From Hibiscus mutabilis (Eukaryota > Streptophyta > Magnoliopsida > Malvales > Malvaceae), in assembly GCA_019671005.1 (NCBI GenBank), contig CM033718.1:33062508-33126507 (forward strand): a DNA stretch of 64,000 nt, written 5' to 3'. Each line of letters starts with the position of its first letter. Position 1 is the stretch's first letter. Positions 23,930 through 36,060 of the stretch are shown here, piece after piece. The notes beneath the pieces are model-generated. The model did not search any database and was not told where the DNA came from. It was given only the letters and a program-made list of their open reading frames with translations. A program made the translations under genes and the position numbers.

Positions 23930-24647
23930 AGGTAGTAGTTTTAGATGCCATGAGACATCTAATAGTTTTTTTCCCATAAAGGGATAGAGTAATAACATTG
24001 TTGTCATTGACATAAAGATAATAGTTGGAGAGGGACTCTCTTGAAGACAACATTATAGTGATTGTGCTATAAGATGGCATATAATATAAAGGTAACAGCG
24101 ACAATTTTGTTGGGAAATAAAGAAGACAATGAAGATTGTTCTTTAGATCCATAAGCGACATGACGAATCTATGGATGCATAAGAAAAAAAAGAAAAGGAG
24201 AAAAATGAAACCATGTAAAACTCATGCGAAGGAAAGATAAACGTCTACAAAAAAATGGATTCTAACCTTACCATATTGATCAAAAGATCCATAGTTGGCT
24301 GCCATACAGGATGAAAACCAGCTATTAATATTAAGAAAAATAAAGAATACAAAAGCTTGATTTTTATGAGAAAATTCCATGGTACCAGTTTGATTTGAAT
24401 TCGGGTATAGAGGGGGCGTGTTCGAAAAAACTCTCTTCTCAATTTTAATGGTTTGGATGAATGCTCGAAGCAAAGTTGCATGGTTGCCTCAATTGTCATC
24501 CAAGCCGGATTACGGTGCTGCTGAACAGCGCAGATTATGGTGGTGGAGGGGGGGGGGGAAGAGAGAAGTTGTGAGAGGTGGCTGCCGGTGGAAGGAGGAG
24601 GAGAGAAAGCGAGGAGAGTTGAGAGCATTTTCGAACACCCACCCTTT

Positions 24648-24662
24648 ACCCATTGGAATTTT
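24648..24662. repeat. target-site duplication of LINE-1, right copy
   Basis: The 15-mer ACCCATTGGAATTTT is identical to 15647-15661. It is followed at 24663 by the continuation of the interrupted D monomer. Confidence 0.85.
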
Positions 24663-27600
24663 ACACGAATGAAAACCTCTAAAATTTTTGCTAAGTTATA
24701 TAATCATGTTCAAAAATCTATAATTAAATATTTGAAATCATTAAAATTGATTTAATCTTATTTTGCGGACGTTTTGCTGGGTTGAAGGCGTGCATGTCTA
24801 GATAGGCTTTATAGTGGACGCGTTGAAATTTTAACCGAGTAAAAAGCTCTGAAAAAGTGGTTAAGCTATCTAATCATGTTCAAAAGCCCATAATTAAAAT
24901 GTTTGAACTCATTATATTTGATTTAATCTTATTTTGCGGACGTTCTACTGGGTTGCAGGCTTTAAATGTCTAAATAGGCTTTATAGAGGACCCGATGGAA
25001 TTTTAACCGAGTAAAAAGGTCTGAAATGGTGGTTAAGCTATCTTATCATATTCAAAAGCCCATAATTAAAATTTTTGAACTCATTATATTTAATTTAATC
25101 TTATTTTGCGGACGTTCTGCTGGGGATGTAGGCTTTGAATGTCTAAATGGGCCTTATAGTGGACCCATTGAAATTTTAACCGAGTAAAAAGCTCTAAAAT
25201 TGAGTTTAAGCTATATAATCATATTCAAAAGTCTAAAATAAAATATTCGAACTCATGAAATTTGATTTAATCTTATTTTGCGGCCATTTTGATAGGGTTG
25301 AAGGCGTGCTTGTCTAAGTGTGCATTTATAGTGGACCTATTGGAATTTAAACCGAGTATAAAGCTCTGAAATTGAGGCTAAACTATATATTCATGTTGAA
25401 AAGTCCATAATTAAATATTTGAACTCATTAAATTTGATTAATCTTATTTTGTGGACGTTATGATGGCTTTTAAGGCGTGCATGTCTAAATGGGCATTAAA
25501 ATGGACCTATTGGAATTTTAAACGTGTAAAAACCTCAGAAATTTTGGTTAAGTTATATAATCTTGTTCTAAATTCCATAATTAAAAATTTAAACTCATTA
25601 AATTTGATTTAATCTTATTTTGCGGATGTTTTGCTGGGCTTTAAAGGGTGCATTTCTAAATGGGCTTTATAGTGGACCAGTTGGAATTTAAACTGAGTAA
25701 AATGGTCTGAAATATAAGTTAAGCTATAGAATCATGTTCAAAAGTCCAAAACAAAATATTTTAACTCATGAAATTTGATTTAATCTTATTTTGCGAAAGT
25801 TTTGTTGGAGCTTAAGACGTGCATGCCAAAATGGGCTTTATAGTGGACCCGTTGAAATTTTAAATGAGTCAAAAGCTCTATAATTTTTGCTAAGTTTTAT
25901 AATCATGTTTGAAAACCATAATTAAAAATTTGAAATCATTAAAATTGATTTAATCTTATTTTGCGGATGTTTTACTAGGGTTGAAGGCGTGCATGTCTAA
26001 ATGGGCTTTATAGTGGACCCGTAGGAATTTTAACCGAGTAAAAAGCTCTTAAATAGTGGTTAAGCTATCTAATCATTTCAAAAGCCCATAAATAAAATGC
26101 TTGAACTCATTATATTTGATTTAATCTTATTTCGCGGACGTTCTGCTGGGGTTGTAGGCTTTGAATTTTTAAATGGGCTTTATAGTGGACCCGTTGGAAT
26201 TTTAACCAAGTAAAAGCTCTAAAATTGAGGTTAAGCTATCTAATCATGTTAAATGCCCATAATTAAAATGTTTGAACTTATTATATTTGATTTAATCATA
26301 TTTTGTGGACATTCTGCTGGGGTTGCAGGCTTTGAATGTCAAAATGTGCTTTATAGTGGACCCGTTGGAATTTTAACCGAGTAAAAAGCTCTAAAAAATA
26401 GGTTAATCTTTCAAATCATGTTTAAAATCCCATAATTAAAATGTTTGAACTCATTATATTTGATTTAATCTTATTTTGCGGATGTTCTGCTAGGGTTGCA
26501 GGCTTTGAATGTCTAAATGGGATTTATAGTGGATCCGTTGAAATTTTAATCGAGTAAAAAGCTCTGAAATTGAGTTTAAGCTATATAATCATATTCAAAA
26601 GCCTAAAATAAAAAATTTGAACTCGTGAAATTTGGTTTAATCTTATTTTACGGCCTTTTTGTTAGGGTTGAAGGCGTGCCTGTCTTAGTGTGCTTTTATA
26701 GTGGACCTGTTGGAATTTTAATCGAGTATAAAGCTCTGAAATTGAGGTTGAGCTATATAATCATGTTGAAATATCCATAATTAAAAATTTGAACTCATTA
26801 AATTTTATTTAATCTTATTTTGTGGACGTTATGCTGGCTTTTAAGCTATACATGTCTAAATGGGCTTTACAATAGTCCTGTTAGAATTTTAAACGTGTAA
26901 AAACCTCTGAAATTTTGGTTAAGTTATATAATCATGTTCAAAATCCCATAATCAAATATTTGAACTCATTAAATTTATTTAATCTTATTTTGCCGATGTT
27001 TTGTTGGGCTTTAAGGCGTGCATTTCTAAATGGGCTTTATAGCGGATCAGTTGGAATTTGAATTGTGTAAAATGCTCTGAAATATAAGTTAAGCTATATA
27101 ATCATGTTCAAAAGCCAAAAAAACATGTGAACTCATGAAATTTGATTTAATCTTATTTTTCGGACGTCTTGTTGGAGCTTAAGACGTGCATGTCAAAATG
27201 GACTTTATAGTGGACCCGTTGAAATTTTAAATGAGTCAAAAGCTCTAACATTTTTGCTAAAGTTATATAATCATGTTCAAAAACCCATAATTAAATATTT
27301 TAAACCATTAAAATTGATTTAATCTTATTTTGCGGATGTTTTGCTGGGTTGGAGGCGTGCATGTCTAAATGGGCTTTATACTGGACCCGTTGGAATTTTA
27401 ACCGAGTAAAAAGCTCTGAATAGTTGTTAAGCTATCTAATCATGTTCAAAAGCCCATAATTAAAATTTTGAACTCATTATATTTGATTTAATCTTATTTT
27501 GCGGATGTTCTGCTAGGGTTGCAGGCTTTGAATGTCTAAATGGGATTTATAGCGGATGTTCCGCTTTATAGCGGACCAGTTGGAATTTGAATTGAGTAAA

Positions 27601-30600
27601 ATGCTCTGAAATATAATTTAAGCTATATAATCATGTTCAAAAGCCAAAAAAATATGTATACATGAAATTTGATTTAATCTTATTTTGCGGACGTTCTGCT
27701 GGGTTGCAGGCTTTGAATGTCTAAATGTACTTTATAGTGGACCCGTTAGAATTTTAACCGAGTAAAAAGCTCTAAAATATAGGTAAGCTATCAAATCATG
27801 TTTAAAAGCCCATAATTAAAATTTTGAACTCATTATATTTGATTTAATCTTATTTTGTGGATGTTCTGCTAGGGTTGCAGGCTTAGAATGTCTAAATTTG
27901 ATTTATAGTGGATCCATAATTAAAAATTGAACTCATTAAATTTGATTTAATCTTATTTTGTGAATGTTTTGCTCGCTTTTAAGCTATGCATGTCTAAATG
28001 GGCTTTACAATAGACCTGTTGGAATTTTAAACGTGTAAAAACCTCTGTAATGTTGGTTAAGTTATATAATCATGCTCAAAAGAACATAATTAAATATTTG
28101 AACTCATTAAATTTGATTTAATCTTATTTTGCGGATGTTTTGTTGGCCTTTAAGGCGTGCATTTCTAAATAGGCTTTATAGCGGACCAGTTGGAATTTGA
28201 ATTGAGTAAAATGCTCTGAAATATAATTTAAGCTATATAATCATGTTCAAAAGCCAAAAAAATATGCACACATGAAATTTGATTTAATCTTATTTTATGG
28301 ACGTTCTGCTAGGTTGCAGGCTTTGAATGTCTAAATGTACTTTATAATGGACCCGTTGGAATTTTAACCAAGTAAAAAGCTCTAAAATATAGGTAAGCTA
28401 TCAAATCATGTTTAAAAGCCCATAATTAAAATTTTGAACTCATTATATTTGATTTAATCTTATTTTGAGGATGTTCTGCTAGGGTTGCAGGCTTTGAATG
28501 TCTAAATGGGATTTATAGTGGATCCGTTGAAATTTTAACCGATTAAAAAGCTCTAAAATTGAGTTTAAGCTATTTAATCATATTCAAAAGCCTAAAATAA
28601 AAAATTTGAACTCGTGAAATTTGATTTAATCTTATTTTGCGGCCTTTTTGTTATGGTTGAAGGCGTGCCTGTCTTAGTGTGCTTTTATAGTGGACCTGTT
28701 GGAATTTTAACCGTGTATAAAGCTCTGAAATTGAGGTTAAGCTATATAATCATGTTGAAATGTCCATAATTAAAAATTGAACTCATTAAATTTGATTTAA
28801 TCTTATTTTGTGAATGTTTTGCTCGCTTTTAAGCTATGCATGTCTAAATGGGCTTTACAATAGACCTGTTGGAATTTTAAACGTGTAAAAACCTCTGTAA
28901 TGTTGGTTAAGTTATATAATCATGCTCAAAAGAACATAATTAAATATTTGAACTCATTAAATTTGATTTAATCTTATTTTGCGGATGTTTTGTTGGCCTT
29001 TAAGGCGTGCATTTCTAAATAGGCTTTATAGCGGACCAGTTGGAATTTGAATTGAGTAAAATGCTCTGAAATATAATTTAAGCTATATAATCATGTTCAA
29101 AAGCCAAAAAAATATGTACACATGAAATTTGATTTAATCTTATTTTGCGGACGTTCTGCTGGGTTGCAGGCTTTGAATGTCTAAATGTACTTTATAGTGG
29201 ACCCGTTGGAATTTTAACCGAGTAAAAAGCTCTAAAATATAGGTAAGCTATCAAATCATGTTTAAAAGCCCATAATTAAAATTTTGAACTCATTATATTT
29301 GATTTAATCTTATTTTGCGGATGTTCTGCTAGGGTTGCAGGCTTTGAATGTCTAAATGGGATTTATAGTGGATCCGTTGAAATTTTAACCGATTAAAAAG
29401 CTATTTTTTGAATGTTTTGCTCGCTTTTAAGCTATGCATGTCTAAATGGGCTTTACACATGAAATTTGATTTAATCTTATTTTGCGGACGTTTTGTTGGA
29501 GCTTAAGACGTGCATGCCAAAATGGGCTTTGCAGTGGACCTGTTGGAATTTTAAACTCGTCATAAGCTCTGAAATTTTTTCTAAGTTATATAATCATGTT
29601 CAGAAACCCATAATTAAATATTTGAAGTCATTAAAATTGATTTAATCTTATTTTGCGGACGTTTTGCTGGGGATGAAGTCAATAAAATATGTACACATGA
29701 AATTTGATTTAATCTTATTTTGCGGATGTTTTGCTGGGTTGGAGGCGTGCATGTCTAAATGGGCTTTATAGTGGACCCGTTGGAATTTTAACCGAGTAAA
29801 AAGCTCTGAATAGTTGTTAAGCTATCTAATCATGTTCAAAAGCCCATAATTAAAATGCTTGAACTCATTATATTTGATTTAATCTTATTTTGCGGACGTT
29901 CTGCTGGGGTTGTGGGCTTTGAATTTCTAAATGAGCTTTATAGTGGACCGTTGGAATTTTAACCAAGTAAAAAGCTCTGAAATTGAGGTTAAGCTATCTA
30001 ATCATGTTCAACTGCCCATAATTAAATTGTTTGAACTCGTTATATTTGATTTAATCTTATTTTATGGACGTTCTACTGGGTTGCAGGCTTTGAATGTCTA
30101 AATGTACTTTATAGTGGACTCGTTGGAATTTTAACCGAGTAAAAAGCTCTAAAATATAGGTAAGCTATCAAATCATGTTTAAAAGCCCATAATTAAAATT
30201 TTGAACTCATTATATTTGATTTAATCTTATTTTGCGGATGTTCTGCTAGGGTTGCAGGCTTTGAATGTCTAAATGGGATTTATAGTGGATCCGTTGAAAT
30301 TTTAATCAAGTAAAAAGCTCTGAAATTGAGTTTAAGCTATATAATCATATTCAAAAGCCTAAAATAAAAAATTTGAACTCGTGAAATTTGGTTTAATCTT
30401 ATTTTACGGCCTTTTTGTTAGGGTTGAAGGCGTGCCAGTCTTAGTGTGCTTTTATAGTGGACCTGTTGGAATTTTAATCGAGTATAAAGCTCTGAAATTG
30501 AGGTTGAGCTATATAATCATGTTGAAATATCCATAATTAAAAAATTGAACTCATTAAATTTGATTTAATCTTATTTTGTGGACGTTATGCTGGCTTTTAA

Positions 30601-33206
30601 GCTATGCATGTCTAAATGGGCTTTAGAATAGTCCTGTTAGAATTTTAAACGTGTAAAAACCTCTGAAATTTTGGTTAAGTTATATAATCATGTTCAAAAT
30701 CCCATAATCAAATATTTGAACTCATTAAATTTATTTAATCTTATGATGCGGATGTTTTGTTGGGCTTTAAGGCGTGCATTTCTAAATGGGCTTTATAGCG
30801 GATCAGTTGGAATTTGAATTGTGTAAAAGGCTCTGAAATATAAGTTAAGCTATATAATCATGTTCAAAATCCAAAAAAATATGTGCACTCATGAAATTTG
30901 ATTTAATCTTATTTTTTGGACGTCTTGTTGGAGTTTAAGACGTGCATGTCAAAATGGGCTTTATAGCGGACCCGTTGGAATTTTAAATGAGTCAAAAGCT
31001 CTAAAATTTTTGCTAAGTTATATAATCATGTTCAAAAACCCATAATTAAATATTTGAAACCATTAAAATTGATTTAATCTTATTTTGCGAATGTTTTGCT
31101 GGGTTGGAGGCGTGCATGTCTAAATGGGCTTTATAGTGGACCCGTTGAAATTTTAACCGAGTAAAAAGCTCTAAAATAGTTGTTAAGCTATCTAATCATG
31201 TTCAAAAGCCCATAATTAAAATGCTTGAACTCATTATATTTGATTTAATCTTATTTTGCGGACGTTCTGCTGGGGTTGTGGGCTTTGAATTTCTAAATAA
31301 GCTTTATAGTGGACCGTTGGAATTTTAACCAAGTAAAAAGCTCTAAAATTGAGGTTAAGCTATCTAATCGTGTTCAACTTCCCATAATTAAAATGTTTGA
31401 ACTTGTTATATTTGATTTAATCTCATTTTATAGACGTTCTGCTGGGTTGCAGGCTTTGAATGTCTAAATGTACTTTATAGTGGACCCGTTGGAATTTTAA
31501 CCGAGTAAAAAGCTCTAAAATATAGGTAAGCTATCAAATCATGTTTAAAAGCCCATAATTAAAATTTTGAACTCATTATATTTGATTTAATCTTATTTTG
31601 CGGATGTTCTGCTAGGGTTGCAGGCTTTGAATGTCTAAAAAGGATTTATAGTGGATCCGTTGAAATTTTAACCGATTAAAAAGCTCTAAAATTGAGTTTA
31701 AGCTATTTAATCATATTCAAAAGCCTAAAATAAAAAATTTGAACTCGTGAAATTTGATTTAATCTTATTTTGCGGCCTTTTTGTTAGGGTTGAAGGCGTG
31801 CCTGTCTTAGTGTGCTTTTATAGTGGACCTGTTGGAATTTTAACTGTGTATAAAGCTCTGAAATTGAGGTTAAGCTATATAATCATGTTGAAATGTCCAT
31901 AATTAAAAATTGAACTCATTAAATTTGATTTAATCTTATTTTGTGAATGTTTTGCTCGCTTTTAAGCTATGCATGTCTAAATGGGCTTTACAATAGACCT
32001 GTTGGAATTTTAAACGTGTAAAAACCTCTGTAATGTTGGTTAAGTTATATAATCATGCTCAAAAGAACATAATTAAATATTTGAACTCATTAAATTTGAT
32101 TTAATCTTATTTTGCAGATGTTTTGTTGTCCTTTAAGGCGTGCATTTCTAAATAGGCTTTATAGCGGACTAGCTGGAATTTGAATTGAGTAAAATGCTCT
32201 GAAATATAATTTAAGCTATATAATCATGTTCAAAAGCCAAAAAAATATGTACACATGAAATTTGATTTAATCTTATTTTGCGGACGTTTTGTTGGAGCTT
32301 AAGACGAGCATGCCAAAATGGGCTTTGCAGTGGACCTGTTGGAATTTTAAACTCGTCATAAGCTCTGAATTTTTTTCTAAGTTATATAATCATGTTCAGA
32401 AACCCATAATTAAATATTTGAAGTCATTAAAATTGATTTAATCTTATTTTGCGGACGTTTTGCTGGGGATGAAGGCGTGCATGTCTAATTGGGCTTTATA
32501 GTGGACCCATTGGAATTTTAACCAAGTAAAAAGCTTTGAAATAGTGGTTAAGCTGTCTAATCATGTTCAAAAGCCTATAATTAAAATGTTTGAACTCATT
32601 ATATTTGATTTATTTTTATTTTGTTGACGTTCTACTGGTTGAAGGCTTTGAATGTTTAAATAGGCTTTATAGTGGACCTTGTTGGAATTTTAACCGAGTA
32701 AAAAGCACTAAAATAGAGGTTAAGCTATCTAATCATGTTCAATAGCGCATAATTAAAATGTTTGAACTCATTATATTTGATTTAATCTTATTTTGGGACG
32801 TTCTATTGGTGTTGTAGGTTTTGAATGTCTAAATATGCTTTATAGTGGATCCGTTAATATTTTAACTGAGTAAAAGGCTTTGAAATTGAGTTGAAGCTAT
32901 ATAATCATATTCAAATGTCAAAAATAAAAAATTTGAACTCATGAACTTTGATTTAATCTTATTTTGCGGCCTTTTTGTTAGGGTTGAAGCTGTGCCTGTC
33001 TATCTGTGTTTTTATAGTGGACCTGTTGAAATTTTAACCGAGTATAAAGCTCTAAAATTGAGGTTAAGCTGTATAATCATGTTGAAAAGTTCATAATTAA
33101 ATATTTGAACTCATTAAATTTGATTTAATCTTATTTTATGGATGCTTTGCTAGCGTTTAAGGTCTGCATGTCTGAATGGGCTTTACAATGGACCTATTAG
33201 AATTTT
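24648..33206. repeat. 172-bp satellite, block 2, higher-order array
   Basis: Roughly 50 tandem monomers of 171-173 bp (for example, the GTGGA word recurs at 26185, 26356, 26529 and 26701). Diagnostic words define eight types. A: TTGAAGGCGTGCxTGTCT with GTGTGC. B: TTTTAAGGCGTGCATGTCT. C: GCTTTAAGGCGTGCATTTCT. D: GAGCTTAAGACGTGCATG. E: GTTG(A/G)AGGCGTGCATGTCTA. F, G and H: GGTTG(T/C)AGGCTTTGAAT variants. The order A-B-C-D-E-F-G-H is complete at 25290-26660 and 30415-31780, giving a unit of about 1.37 kb. The stretch 27540-29760 is rearranged. No ORF is conserved between monomers. This could be a centromeric or subtelomeric satellite; the window cannot tell. Confidence 0.92.
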
Positions 33207-33414
33207 TTTGGAAGGAAGAAGGTGGGCCTCATTAAAACCCCCCTCTAAAGTCAGACACCAAGCGAGCCCAGTGGTGACCACCTAAGGGGAAAAAGTGCCC
33301 TAAATTCATTAATAAATTAAGAAAGATGAAAGTCATCCATTACAGCAGAGCAGATAATGTCGGGCATACCCGAATCAAAGAAAACATAAGAGACCGAATG
33401 TAAAGCACAATGGG

Positions 33415-33850
33415 CTAGAGTGTGAGCAACAGAATTAGCCAACCTAGGGACATACATAAACCACAAAGAAGGAATAGAGGAAACAAAGGATGCACCCGCT
33501 CAATATGGGGGCTCAACAAAGAAGCATCTAGAGACTGTCGTTGGATCTTGTGTATCACAACTGAGGAATCTAGCTCTAGTACCATGTCACTCCAACCTCG
33601 ATCGCATCCAAGTTGAACACCAGCTACAATCGCATGGAATTCAGCCATTGCAGCATTCGTACAAGCAGCTAAGTGAAGCGCCAAACAACTAAGAACGGAA
33701 CATGTACCGTCACGTGCGAGGATTTCGATGGTAGATGTACCTGTCAATGGCTGGAAGGCACCATAAACGTTGATCTTAATCGTCCCTGGAGGTGGAGGCA
33801 TCCACCGAGGATCCGAGAGGGCTGGGCTTGTAAACGGCGGAGTGGGGTCA
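33415..33850 (-). pseudogene. LINE-2 ORF2 RNase H
   Basis: The minus strand reads GTIKINVYGAFQPLTG, then ARDGTCSVLSCLALHLAAC, TNAAMAEFHAIVAGVQLG and MVLELDSSVVIHKIQ. In this RNase H family the first motif is normally NVDGAF. Here the Asp is Tyr, so one catalytic residue is lost, while Glu (AEFHA) and the second Asp (ELDSS) remain. The normal C-terminal VAH motif is blurred by a frame break near 33440. The 3' UTR (33207-33414) follows; it has no ORF and resembles that of LINE-1. Confidence 0.85.
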
Positions 33851-34376
33851 ACGAATTGGCATCAACATAGTCCCGAAGAAGACTCTAAGCATTCATGACA
33901 GTGAGCCAAGGAGGTTGAAGCCAACGATTATGGATAAGATCATTCCTGCGATTCCATAAGTTCCACAACACGGTAAGAAAGAAGGCAAAGTCTGTGCGGG
34001 AGAGAAGAGAGGCTCCCTCCTCGAACCATAGAGATATCGTCGAAGCAGAACTCGTGCGAAGTTGGAGTGAGAAGCCAGTGAGACGAAGGACTTCCGCAAC
34101 CCCAGCACAGTCACGAAGAGCATGCAAAACTGTTTCCAAAGCTTGACAGATGGGACAAGGCCCAGGCGATAAGTCAGCGGCCGCAAGCCGATTCCCAATA
34201 GGAAGGGCATCACATCCCGCCCGCCACCCAAAGGTGCGCACGTTGAGAAGCATGGGCAAACATGATATAATCTTCCAAGTGGCTGAAGGTCGAGGTAGAG
34301 GCCGCGGTGGTCTGCGCAGAAAAAGGTAGCCAAACCTGACGGTATAAAGCCCAGAGTAAAGATTACCCCAAAGCAC
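33851..34376 (-). pseudogene. LINE-2 ORF2 zf-RVT region
   Basis: The reading frame of 163 codons from 34376 includes NLYSGLYTVRFGYLFLRRPP, NVRTFGWRAGCDALPIGNRL and DLSPGPCPICQALETVLHAL followed by RDCAGV. The Cys-Pro-Ile-Cys ... His ... Cys pattern is the zinc-binding segment of plant LINE ORF2 and appears intact. It ends LWNLWNRRNDLIHNRW, a typical link to the RNase H. Confidence 0.85.
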
Positions 34377-36060
34377 TATATCGCGAAGTTCATCGGTGAT
34401 AGGGATACGAAGGATATTGTCAGCATCTTCCCAGTCAAAGTAATCACATACTTTACGGGCATCCTTTTAGGCCCTACCACGAACCAGAAAGTTACGGCAG
34501 TGGACCAGGATCTCATCATTGTTAGAATACTCTCCATAGAGGGTGAGCGCAGAAGCCCCACCCCAATTGTCACGGTGCATGTGAACCTTACTATCAATAC
34601 CCGGAAGCCAAAAAAATCTAGGAGAGAGCAACTGCAAGGCTTGGCAAAGACCCTTCCAAGCAAAGGAATCCTTGCGATTCGCTACAGCATCAAAAATATT
34701 CCCCGAAGGGAAGTAGCATGCACAAAAGACACAAGAAAACAGAAAGTCTAAAGCCGAGATAAGATGCGAAAGCTGTTTCCCCAACAGTGCAACATTAAAG
34801 TGGTGCATGTCGCGGAAACCCACACCACCCACAGATTTTGGGGCGCAAACAGCATCCTAAGAGACGGGCGACCATCCGCACTTATTATTGCGACCAGACC
34901 ACCAGTAACGTCGAATAGACAGTGTCATATCATCAATAATGTTTTAAGGCAGCAAGTAATACGACATGACATATTGTGGCAGAGACTGAGCAACGAACTT
35001 AATGAAAACCTCACGTCCACTAAAAGACAGTAGAAGATTATTCCACTTAGTCATGCGGGAGTTGACCTTGTCGAGAGTAAACCCTAAGGCCGTCATTCTG
35101 TTATTCCCAACGAGTAGCAGAATTCCTAGGTAGATACTAGGGTCATCCACTTTACGCACACGAAGAATCTGATGAACAATATGCTTAAAGTCATGAGACA
35201 CACGTGGTCCAAAAAAGATAGTAGATTTATTAAAGTTGACTGCTTGGCCAGATGAGGACGCATAGAGGTCAAGAATCTCTTTCAACTGTGAAACCTCGTC
35301 GATTTCATTCCGAAGGAAGATCAGGCTGTCATCAGCAAAGAGGAGATGGTTGACCCTGGGGCCATGACGGCTAGCACAAAGACCCTGTAGGCGGCCAGCT
35401 CGCTACTCTACTTCAAGAGAGGCAGAGAGACCCTGAGAATAGATGAGGAACAAGAAAGGGGAAAGAGGGTCCCCCTGCCTGATGCCCTCTTGAGGGTAAC
35501 AAATTGGAGAAAGTGAGCCATTGACATGGGCGGTGAAAGAGACGGTGGAAATACATCACAGAATGAGATCCACCAAAGGGGCAGCAAAGCCCAGCTTTAA
35601 CATGACTCGTTGAAGAAATGACTACACGACCCGGTCAAAGGCTTTCTCCATATCTAGTTTAAGAGCACCACATTTAAAGGGGCCCAATCCATTAGAGTGG
35701 AGAGAGTGCACGAGCTCATGCATAATCAGAATATTATCAGTGATGTTCCAGCCTTTTACAAAGGTAGCTTGGGCGTCGCTAATACAAAGTGGAAGAACCT
35801 GCTTCATTCGATTAATGAGAACCTTAGCGACAATGTTGTAGAGCACAATGCAAAGACTAATGGGTCGTAACTGTCGAACTATGGTAGGGTCAGAGACCTT
35901 AGGAATAAGGACAAGAACCGTTTTGTTAACCGAAGCCATATCCGCATCTCCCCGCATAAGGTCGAGATAGAGCTAGACAACCTCAGGCGCAATTGTGTCC
36001 CAATGTAGCCTATAAAAGCCACTTGGGAAACCATCAATGCCCGGCGCTTTCTGAGGATGA
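34377..36060 (-). pseudogene. LINE-2 ORF2 reverse transcriptase
   Basis: Blocks on the minus strand: PQKAPGIDGFPSGFYRLHWD, NKTVLVLIPKVSD, RQLRPISLCIVLYNIVAKVL, DAQATFVKGWNITDNIL, KLDMEKAFDRVV, catalytic FADD at 35328-35339, then GQAVNFNKSTIFFGPRVS, YLGILLLVGNNR, SFSGREVFIKFVAQSLPQYV and GGVGFRDMHHFNVALLGKQL. All are standard plant L1 reverse transcriptase motifs. The catalytic pair is intact. Stops and shifts separate the MEKAF block from FADD (35622), and there is a stop after AFDRVV. The element is inactive. Confidence 0.9.

Larger units (their letters stand above)
15662..24647 (-). mobile_element. LINE-1: near-full-length plant L1 with RNase H
   Basis: A 9.0-kb L1-type LINE in the minus direction. 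In element order it has a long 5' region (24647-21656), ORF1 with a DUF4283-like domain and a CCHC knuckle (21655-19840), and ORF2 with endonuclease, reverse transcriptase, zf-RVT-like finger and RNase H (19839-15708). A short 3' UTR follows and then a T-run on the plus strand. It is flanked by a 15-bp target duplication and sits inside a satellite D monomer. ORFs carry many stops and frameshifts, so it is dead. Its 3' UTR resembles that of LINE-2 (GGGCCT then ATTAAAA), so the two are related. LINE-1 is clearly more AT-rich than LINE-2 and LINE-3. Confidence 0.9.
21656..24647 (-). other. LINE-1 5' region with internal direct repeats
   Basis: About 3 kb precede ORF1. The first 370 nt in element order (24640-24272) look like a plant leader: CT-rich, ending at a strong donor-like G/GTAAGG at 24272/24271. 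The rest is T-rich on the minus strand and contains several 140-290-bp direct duplications. It ends near 21700 with TTCTCTCAATTCACAG, an acceptor-like sequence. A small open frame starts with ATG 24380 in a good context (ACCATGG) and encodes about 36 residues with a hydrophobic stretch before the donor. Longer ORFs here are probably chance. It likely holds the LINE promoter. Confidence 0.55.

Noticed and set aside
21661..24161. Minus-strand ORFs of 80-240 codons in the LINE-1 5' region
   Set aside because: Composition is F/I/L/Y/N/S-rich as in translated T-rich non-coding DNA; the ORFs cover duplicated blocks and show no domain.
24648..33206. CENP-B box in the satellite (CGTTGGAA resembles its centre)
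   Set aside because: Only the central bases agree; the outer TTCG and CGGG positions required by the mammalian box are not present (monomers read CCCGTTGGAATTTTA). A chance resemblance.
24648..33206. CRISPR array
   Set aside because: Repeats are directly adjacent, 172 bp long and without unique spacers; there are no cas genes.
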